Source: Pseudorhodobacter sp. MZDSW-24AT
Lineage (GTDB): Bacteria > Pseudomonadota > Alphaproteobacteria > Rhodobacterales > Rhodobacteraceae
Length of the DNA stretch: 49,385 nt
Assembly: GCF_002794355.1 (NCBI RefSeq)
Contig: NZ_PGOI01000014.1
Span: 1-49,385, forward strand
Reading direction: 5' to 3'
The position numbers were made by a program, and so were the translations under genes. Positions 43,892 through 49,385 of this stretch are shown piece by piece. Under the pieces are notes generated by a model. It saw nothing but the letters and a program-made list of their open reading frames with translations, searched no databases and was not told where the DNA came from. How positions within the stretch are numbered: position 1 is the stretch's first letter; every line of letters begins with the position of its first letter.

Positions 43892-44344
43892 ATGACGAAG
43901 ATCGACGCCACAGACCAAAAGATATTGCGTGAACTCACGCGAGACGCCAAGCAATCCAATCTGGAGCTTGCCGCGCGGATCAACCTGTCGCCCTCCGCCA
44001 CGCTGCGCCGCGTGCAAGAGCTGGAGCGGCAAGGCGTGATCAAGGGCTACCGCGCGGTGCTGGACCCGGCGGCACTGGGCGTGGGCTTCATCGCCTATGT
44101 CACCGTCGGGCTGAACACCCACAGCAAGGCCGCGCAGGAAGCCTTTGAGCGCGCCGTCGCCCGCGCGCCGCAGGTCAGCGAATGCCACAACATCACGGGC
44201 ACGGTGGAATATCTGCTGCGCGTCGAGGCCACCGATCTGGCCGCCTACAAGCATTGGCACACGGATGTTATGGGCGTGCTGCCGCAGGTGCGTGCGATCA
44301 CCACCTATGTGGTGATGGGCAGCCCGAAAGACCTGCGCGCCTGA
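43892..44344 (+). CDS. Lrp/AsnC family transcriptional regulator
   Basis: 150 residues. N-terminal helix-turn-helix: IDATDQKILRELTRDAKQSN to LAARINLSPSATLRRVQELE, then the RAM ligand-binding domain (GFIAYVTVGLNTHSKAAQEAF, CHNITGTVEYLLRVEATDL). Members act as octamers/dimers that sense amino acids and often control a divergent LysE-type exporter, as arranged here. Which amino acid is unknown. Confidence 0.93.
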   Translation: MTKIDATDQKILRELTRDAKQSNLELAARINLSPSATLRRVQELERQGVIKGYRAVLDPAALGVGFIAYVTVGLNTHSKAAQEAFERAVARAPQVSECHNITGTVEYLLRVEATDLAAYKHWHTDVMGVLPQVRAITTYVVMGSPKDLRA

Positions 44345-44371
44345 CGGAACGCGCATTGACGCGCCTCGGAT

Positions 44372-44454
44372 TTGCACCTTTTCCAAATACTCCCGCCGGA
44401 GGCTCCGGCCGCCGATGCCGGACGCTCCGCGGGGAGTATTTCAGAAAGGTGCAA
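44372..44454 (+). repeat. Large inverted repeat after the Lrp gene, member of the 3'-end element family
   Basis: Arms TTGCACCTTTTCCAAATACT(CCC) at 44372-44394 and its complement at 44432-44454 match at 20 of 23 positions, with a GC-rich centre containing the CGCCGGAGGC core. The left arm equals the elements found after hisA and hisB, in the same orientation to the preceding stop codon. It could act as a bidirectional transcript end. Confidence 0.7.
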
Positions 44455-44486
44455 TGCAAAGACCCTCTTGCGCCGGCGGGCAGCGG

Positions 44487-44540
44487 TTGATGGAGGCGGC
44501 GATCCCCGATAGCGTTCGGCGCGGAACCATCAAGGGGGGA
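44487..44540 (+). promoter_or_regulatory. Possible leader hairpin in front of metY
   Basis: TTGATGG (44487-44493) pairs with CCATCAA (44527-44533), whose 3' end abuts the metY Shine-Dalgarno AAGGGGGGA. Closing the stem would place the ribosome-binding site at the base of a structured element. No known SAM or SAH riboswitch consensus is evident to me. Confidence 0.3.
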
Positions 44541-44546
44541 CACCAG

Positions 44547-45839
44547 ATGACCGACACACCCGGCTACGGCTTTGACACGCTGGCCATTCACGCGGGCGCC
44601 GCGCCTGATCCGGCGACCGGCGCGCGGCAGGTGCCGATTTACCAGACCACGGCTTATGTGTTCCGCGATGCGGATCACGCGGCGAAATTGTTCAATCTGC
44701 AAGAGGTGGGCTATATCTATTCGCGCCTCACCAATCCGACCGTTTCGGCGCTGGCCAATCGGGTTTGCGCGCTGGAAGGGGGCGCGGGGGCGATCTGCTG
44801 TTCATCGGGCCATGCCGCGCAGATCATGGCGCTGTTCCCGCTGATGGGACCGGGGCTGAACATCGTGGCCTCGACCCGGCTCTATGGCGGGACGATGACG
44901 CAGTTCAGCCAGACCATCAAACGCTTTGGCTGGTCGGCCAAGTTCGTCGATTTCGACGATCTGGCGGCGGTCGAGGCAGCGGTGGATGACAACACGCGGG
45001 CGATTTTCTGTGAAACCATCGCGAATCCCGGCGGATATATCACCGATCTGGACGCGATCGCGGGGATTGCCAACAAGGTTGGCCTGCCGCTCATCGTGGA
45101 TAACACGACCGCGACGCCGTATCTGTGCAAGCCGATCGAGCATGGGGCGACGCTGGTCGTGCATTCGGCCACCAAATACCTGACCGGCAATGGCAGCGTC
45201 ACCGGCGGGGTGGTGGTTGATTCGGGCACATTCGACTGGTCGGCGAGCGGCAAGTTTCCGTCGCTGTCGGAACCCGAGCCCGCCTATCACGGGCTGGCCT
45301 TTCACCCTGCGCTTGGCGCCATGGCCTTTACCTTCCACTCCATCGCCGTGGGCCTGCGCGATCTGGGGATGACGATGAACCCGCAAGGCGCGCATTACAC
45401 GCTGATGGGCATCGAAACCCTGTCCTTGCGGATGCAGCGGCATGTGGAAAATGCGATGGCCGTGGCGAAATGGCTGGAGGCCGATCCGCGGGTCGAGATG
45501 GTCACCTATGCCGGGCTGGAGAGCAGCCCCTATGCCGCGCGCATTCCGCGCATCTGCCCCAAGGGCGCGGGCGCGCTGTTCACCTTTGGGCTGAAGGGCG
45601 GCTATGACGCCTGCGTCAAGCTGATCGACAATCTGAAACTGTTCAGCCATGTCGCCAATCTGGGCGACACGCGCAGCCTGATCATCCATCCGGCCTCGAC
45701 CACCCACCGCCAACTGCCGGAAGCGCAGCAGATCAAGGCGGGCGCTGCCCCCAATGTGGTGCGCGTCTCGATCGGGATCGAGGATCTGGCCGATATCATC
45801 GCGGATCTGGATCAGGCGATGGACAAGGCGATGGCCTAG
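44547..45839 (+). CDS. metY: O-acetylhomoserine aminocarboxypropyltransferase (sulfhydrylase)
   Basis: 430 residues from ATG 44547, preceded by AAGGGGGGACACCAG. A PLP-dependent Cys/Met-metabolism enzyme: GFDTLAIHAGAAPDPATGAR, PIYQTTAYVF, the SxxTNPT segment, SSGHAAQIMAL, IVDNTTATPYLCKP, and HSATKYLTGNG with the PLP-binding K210. The long form (~430 residues) with SLIIHPASTTHRQL near the end is typical of O-acetylhomoserine sulfhydrylase rather than cystathionine gamma-synthase. It makes homocysteine from O-acetylhomoserine and sulfide (or methanethiol). Confidence 0.94.
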   Translation: MTDTPGYGFDTLAIHAGAAPDPATGARQVPIYQTTAYVFRDADHAAKLFNLQEVGYIYSRLTNPTVSALANRVCALEGGAGAICCSSGHAAQIMALFPLMGPGLNIVASTRLYGGTMTQFSQTIKRFGWSAKFVDFDDLAAVEAAVDDNTRAIFCETIANPGGYITDLDAIAGIANKVGLPLIVDNTTATPYLCKPIEHGATLVVHSATKYLTGNGSVTGGVVVDSGTFDWSASGKFPSLSEPEPAYHGLAFHPALGAMAFTFHSIAVGLRDLGMTMNPQGAHYTLMGIETLSLRMQRHVENAMAVAKWLEADPRVEMVTYAGLESSPYAARIPRICPKGAGALFTFGLKGGYDACVKLIDNLKLFSHVANLGDTRSLIIHPASTTHRQLPEAQQIKAGAAPNVVRVSIGIEDLADIIADLDQAMDKAMA

Positions 45840-45866
45840 GGCAATGGTCTGAGGCGATGGTCTGAG

Positions 45867-45884
45867 GCCCGCGCATTCGCGGGC
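45867..45884. terminator. GC hairpin between convergent metY and the SIMPL gene
   Basis: GCCCGCG, loop CATT, CGCGGGC. Perfect stem about 28 bases after metY, but with no T run on either side, so termination is uncertain. Confidence 0.45.
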
Positions 45885-45942
45885 GCGCCCGGTGGCACGC
45901 CCGCGGAAGCATCACGAAAGGATCGCGAAAGAATCGCTCCGC

Positions 45943-46647
45943 TTACTGGTTGATTTCAAATACGATTGTCACGCTGGCACTGGTGGCCACCTCGCCTGCG
46001 GCCACGGGCACGGCGCCGGCGGCATCGGCGGATTGGCGGAACATCGGCTGCGGGGCGGCGTAGCCACCGCCTTCGGTGATCGACACGATCTTGCCCAAAG
46101 TCGCCCCTGCCGCCTCGACCAGCAGGGTGGCGCGGGCGCGGGCGTCCTCGACCGCGGCCTTGCGGGCGGCATCCAAGGCCGGGCGCGGCTCGGACAGGCC
46201 GAAGCTGAGGCCGTTCAACGTGTTGGCCCCGTCCTGAATGGCCGCATCGAGCACGCCGCCCAAGCCGTCAAGGTCGCGGATGCGCACGGTGAGCTGATTG
46301 GAGGCGGTGTAGCCGTCGATGCGCTGGCGGGCCCCGTTGTCATAGCCCGTCCAGTTGGGGTTGATCGACAGATTGGTGGTCTGCATGTCGCGGTCGGCGA
46401 TTCCGGCGGCCTTGAGCCGGGCCATCACGGCATTCAGCGCCTCGGTGTTGGCGGCCATGGCCGCGGCGGCGCTGTCGCCCAGAGTGGTGACGCCCAAGGA
46501 CAGGCTGGCAATGTCAGGGACGCCATCGACGGTGCCTTCGCCGGTGACGGTGATCTGCGGCACGCTGGGGCCGGACTGGGCGAAGGCCGCGGTGAGCGCG
46601 GTGGATGACACGAGCGCGGCGATCAGGGCGGCTTGCAGGATACGCAT
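45943..46647 (-). CDS. SIMPL domain (DUF541) periplasmic protein
   Basis: 234 residues from ATG 46647. Signal peptide ILQAALIAALVSSTALTAAFA, then the SIMPL/DUF541 domain: QITVTGEGTVDGVPDIASLSL, ALNAVMARLKAAGIADRDMQT, NLSINPNWTGYDNGARQRIDG, and the C-terminal YAAPQPMFRQSADAAGAVPVAAGE with the closing beta strand SASVTIVFEI. BP26/OMP28-like family members form periplasmic channel-like rings; the physiological role is unknown. Convergent with metY. Confidence 0.9.
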   Translation of the reverse strand: MRILQAALIAALVSSTALTAAFAQSGPSVPQITVTGEGTVDGVPDIASLSLGVTTLGDSAAAAMAANTEALNAVMARLKAAGIADRDMQTTNLSINPNWTGYDNGARQRIDGYTASNQLTVRIRDLDGLGGVLDAAIQDGANTLNGLSFGLSEPRPALDAARKAAVEDARARATLLVEAAGATLGKIVSITEGGGYAAPQPMFRQSADAAGAVPVAAGEVATSASVTIVFEINQ

Positions 46648-46818
46648 GGTGAAATCTCCATCTGATGCGATCAGTTTCCGGTGATGAAACGCGCGCCGCA
46701 ACCCGATCCTTGGGGGATCACGGGGCTTTTTCTTCCCTTCGGCAAAAAGCTGCTGTAGGAACATGAGGCCCGCAAGGAACGGTTCCCGCACCTTGTTCCC
46801 TCATGCTAGATGCCGGAC

Positions 46819-49385
46819 ATGAAACCAAGTTTTGCCCTGAACCTGACCGAAGACGGCATCACCCTGCTGCACCGCGCGTCGCGGGGCTGGGTGGATGTCG
46901 GCACTGTGGCTTTTTCCGACCCGGAGCTGACGGCGCGGATGGCCGACCTGCGCGCGACCGCGTCGACGCTGGCGCCAGAGGGGGGCGGCACCAAGCTGAT
47001 CATCCCCGAGTCGCAGATCCTGTATTTGCAGATAGATGCCAGCGGCCCCGATGAGGCGCGCCGCCGTGCGCAAATCGAGGCGGCGCTGGATGGGCGCACG
47101 CCCTATGCGCTGGATGAGCTGGTCTATGACTGGTCGGGGACCGGGCCGACGGTGACGGTGGCCGTGGTGGCGCGCGAAACGCTGGCCGAGGCCGAGGCGT
47201 TTGCGACCGAGCATGGTTTTGACCCGGTGGCCTTTGTGGCCGCCCCCGGACGGGGTTTCGATGCCGAGCCTGTCTTCGTCCCGTCGACGGCGGCGCCTCT
47301 GCCCGATGCGGGCGCACAGGACGCGGCCGAGGCCGCGCCCTCCTCTGCCACGGCGGAAGACACGGCAGAAGACACGGCGGAAGACGTGGGGCCAGAAGAC
47401 ACGGGGCCAGACGCCGCTGCGGCCTTGGTCGAAGACGTGACGGAAAACCCGCAGGTGGAAGAGCCCGCTGTGTCGGTGTTCTCCGAGCCAGAGGTTTTTG
47501 AGCCAGAAGTTTCCGAGGCTGAGGTTTCTGAGCCAGAGATTTCTGAGCCGGTGGTGGAGCGGCCTGCCGACCCTGAGCCGGAGCACGTGCCCAGCGTCGC
47601 CGCGCCGCAGGCCCCACGCCCGGACGTTGCGGAGGCAGCGCGGGCGCCGGAGCCCGCCGCGCAAGCAGAGCCAGAACCACGTGCGGTCGCACAGCCGCAG
47701 GCAGACCGCCCCGCGGCGGTGACGCGGGACACAGAGACTGAACCTGCGGCCTTTGTTGAGACGCTTTTCCCGACGCTGGGAACGCCGACCCCGGCCGCGC
47801 GGGCCGCTGAGTCGCCTGCGCCTGTCAGGGAGCGGGCCGAGTCGGCGCCGCCGCCGCTCAACCGCGCCGCGCCGCGCCCGGATGCGCCTGCGGTGACGCC
47901 TCCGGTCGAGGACAGCGAAGCGCCGATGGCGGTGGATGTGGCGCCGGAGGATGGCGATGCGCCGGAGGCAGCAGAGCCGACCCGTGCCGCCCGTCCGGGC
48001 TTTCGCCCGGCGATGGGCGGGGCGCCTTTTGACGACGAAGACGATTTGCCCCCCGCCCCTTCGGCGGCGGCGCTGATGGCCTTTTCGGCGCGGCGTCAGG
48101 CGGAAGGCGCCACACGCCCCTTGGGCGGCGCAGACCCGGCTGCGCTTCGCGCCGACACCGGCACCGCACGCCCTGCCGCGCCGCCGGTGAGCCGCTCTGG
48201 CACCGCCAAGCCTGCGGTCGAGCGGCCTGCGGCCGCGCGGCCGGTGCCGAAATTCAGCTATGACGATCCGGTGCCGCCGCCGCCGCGCCTGCCCGGAGAT
48301 CCTCCGACCGCGCCCGCCCCTGCGGCGGCGAAGGCGGGCAAGGGATTGGGCAAGCTGAGCACTTTGGTGACGGCGCCCAGCATTCCCGGCACCCGCAAGA
48401 AAAAACCCGCCGTGAGCGCGCCGAGCGCGGCGGCGCCAACGCTGGTGAAGCCCGCGGCAGCCGCCTCGACGCTGGCGCCGATGGGGGCGATGGACGCGGC
48501 CTCTGGCAAGAGCGGGATGGCGGCGGCGGTGCAATCCTTGACGCGGCCAAAGCAGGCCTCTCCGGATGCGATTGCGCGGGGGCTGAGCGCGCGGGCGGTC
48601 TCGCAGCGGGGCAAGCCAAAGTATCTGGGGCTGATCCTGACCGGCATTTTGCTGGTTTTGCTGGCCTTGGTGGCGGCATGGTCGTCTTTCTATCTGACAC
48701 GCGGCCCGGATGTGCCCTCGGACGTGGAGGTTGCGGCCTTTGACCCCGATGCAGAGGCCTTGGCGGATGGGCAACTGCCCGAGGCCGAGCCGGATGGTCT
48801 GGCGGCTTTGGCCGAGCCGGACGATTTGCCGGTGGATGTGGACCTGAGCGATCTGGCGCCGGTGGCGGCGGAAGAGACCGTGGCCGCGCCGGAACCGGTG
48901 GTCGCCGAGGCGGCCACCGCGGCGACGGAACCTGCGCCGCAGACAGCGGTTCAGGCCGAGGCCGCTGCCGCTGGCCAGCCGGAAGCGGTGGAGCAGGACG
49001 AGATTTTCCTTGCCGGGATGGACACCCCGCCCGCGCTGAGCGACCCTTTGACCTTGCCACAACCTGCGGCGCGCGGCGATGCCCCGCCCGCGGCGCAGAT
49101 GCCGCCCCCGCCCTTTGGGACGGTGTATCAGTTTGATGCGCAAGGGCGGATCGTTCCGACTGCCGAAGGCATCATGACGCCCGATGGCGTGCTGCTGGTG
49201 GCGGGCAAGCCCGCGCGTCTGCCGCCCCAGCGCCCGGCCTCGGTCGCGGCGGCGGCAGCGGCGGCGGTTGCGGTGCCCGCAGAGGCGGATGCGACGGCGG
49301 CGGCAGAGGCGGCCCCCGTCGCGCCGGGTGCGCTGACGCCGGCCGAGACCTTTGCGGCAGATCCCGCCTTGTCAGATGCGCGGCC
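46819..49385 (+). CDS. Large protein with PilM/GspL-like N-terminal domain and one TM helix, 3' end missing
   Basis: 855 codons are present and the frame is still open at the window edge. Residues 1-~160 look like the cytoplasmic actin-like half-domain of GspL/PilM: SFALNLTEDGITLLHR, TKLIIPESQILYLQID, RRRAQIEAALDGRTPYALDE, then LVYDWSGTG and VTVAVVARETLAEAEAFA. Residues ~160-590 are a very long Ala/Pro/Glu-rich, probably disordered region with EPEV/SEPE-type repeats around residues 225-250. A single TM helix lies at ~602-626 (YLGLILTGILLVLLALVAAW), followed by an acidic Ala-rich periplasmic region and the segment VYQFDAQGRIVPTAEGI. Start ATG 46819 is preferred; ATG 46810 is in frame. In GspL the same cytoplasm-TM-periplasm order links an ATPase to an envelope machine; no secretion or pilus gene is visible here, so the function is open. 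Confidence 0.75.
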   Translation, partial: MKPSFALNLTEDGITLLHRASRGWVDVGTVAFSDPELTARMADLRATASTLAPEGGGTKLIIPESQILYLQIDASGPDEARRRAQIEAALDGRTPYALDELVYDWSGTGPTVTVAVVARETLAEAEAFATEHGFDPVAFVAAPGRGFDAEPVFVPSTAAPLPDAGAQDAAEAAPSSATAEDTAEDTAEDVGPEDTGPDAAAALVEDVTENPQVEEPAVSVFSEPEVFEPEVSEAEVSEPEISEPVVERPADPEPEHVPSVAAPQAPRPDVAEAARAPEPAAQAEPEPRAVAQPQADRPAAVTRDTETEPAAFVETLFPTLGTPTPAARAAESPAPVRERAESAPPPLNRAAPRPDAPAVTPPVEDSEAPMAVDVAPEDGDAPEAAEPTRAARPGFRPAMGGAPFDDEDDLPPAPSAAALMAFSARRQAEGATRPLGGADPAALRADTGTARPAAPPVSRSGTAKPAVERPAAARPVPKFSYDDPVPPPPRLPGDPPTAPAPAAAKAGKGLGKLSTLVTAPSIPGTRKKKPAVSAPSAAAPTLVKPAAAASTLAPMGAMDAASGKSGMAAAVQSLTRPKQASPDAIARGLSARAVSQRGKPKYLGLILTGILLVLLALVAAWSSFYLTRGPDVPSDVEVAAFDPDAEALADGQLPEAEPDGLAALAEPDDLPVDVDLSDLAPVAAEETVAAPEPVVAEAATAATEPAPQTAVQAEAAAAGQPEAVEQDEIFLAGMDTPPALSDPLTLPQPAARGDAPPAAQMPPPPFGTVYQFDAQGRIVPTAEGIMTPDGVLLVAGKPARLPPQRPASVAAAAAAAVAVPAEADATAAAEAAPVAPGALTPAETFAADPALSDAR

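Noticed and set aside
44345-44546. SAM-II or SAH riboswitch in front of metY
   Set aside because: The known consensus cores could not be found; only a simple stem and the intergenic inverted repeat are visible.
46801-49143. 780-codon open frame on the minus strand
   Set aside because: It is an Arg/Gly/His-rich antisense shadow of the plus-strand PilM/GspL-like gene, whose own frame has domain motifs, a TM helix and sensible codon use.

Overview
The window is a GC-rich stretch of an alphaproteobacterial chromosome, almost certainly Rhodobacteraceae (Rhodobacter/Gemmobacter-like). The signs are the gene content and order (mraZ-rsmH-ftsL-ftsI-murE-murF-mraY, hisB/H/A/F/E, a sitABCD manganese transporter), a small DUF1127 protein followed by CCUCCUCC-loop small RNAs (the CcaF1/CcsR arrangement known from Rhodobacter sphaeroides), and an unusually long mraZ leader (the UpsM arrangement of the same family).

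Layout. 1-10.4 kb is an accessory cell-surface region: the 3' end of an RTX calcium-binding protein, a GT2 glycosyltransferase, a 1353-residue protein joining a galectin-like lectin domain to a GT31-like and a GT2/GT92-like glycosyltransferase domain, a GT4 glycosyltransferase, a sulfotransferase and UDP-galactopyranose mutase. Together they suggest a galactose/galactofuranose-containing, possibly sulfated surface glycan. 10.7-22.8 kb, minus strand, is the first part of the dcw (division and cell wall) cluster. Two unrelated genes (a DUF2161 nuclease-like protein and a two-TM protein of unknown function) sit between mraY and murD, and the cluster stops after murD, where ftsW/murG/murC would be expected. 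23-25.4 kb holds the Fe-S carrier gene mrp, then, divergently, the DUF1127 gene and an array of 14 CCUCCUCC-type hairpins, read here as seven two-hairpin CcsR-like sRNAs, three of them in near-identical tandem. 25.4-34.7 kb is housekeeping: benE-type transporter, uvrD, pyruvate carboxylase, tRNA-Gly(GCC), tRNA-Tyr(GUA), rlmB, a CoA-binding protein. 34.7-42 kb, minus strand, holds the his genes (interrupted by an opposite-strand DUF2147 gene) directly downstream of sitABCD, which has two palindromic Mur/Fur-type operators. 42.2-49.4 kb has an orphan glycosyltransferase, a lysE/lrp divergent pair, metY, a SIMPL-domain protein, and the 5' part of a large protein with a PilM/GspL-like N-terminus that runs off the window.

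Base composition changes polarity at about 11.5-11.8 kb, inside murD. To the left the + strand is C-rich whichever strand the genes are on; to the right it is G-rich. This coincides with the place where the dcw cluster is broken and the surface-glycan genes begin.

The two strongest candidates for something undescribed are the galectin/GT31/GT2 fusion with its glycan locus, and the enlarged, tandemly duplicated CcsR-like sRNA array. All family assignments rest on reading motifs and gene order; no database search was possible.
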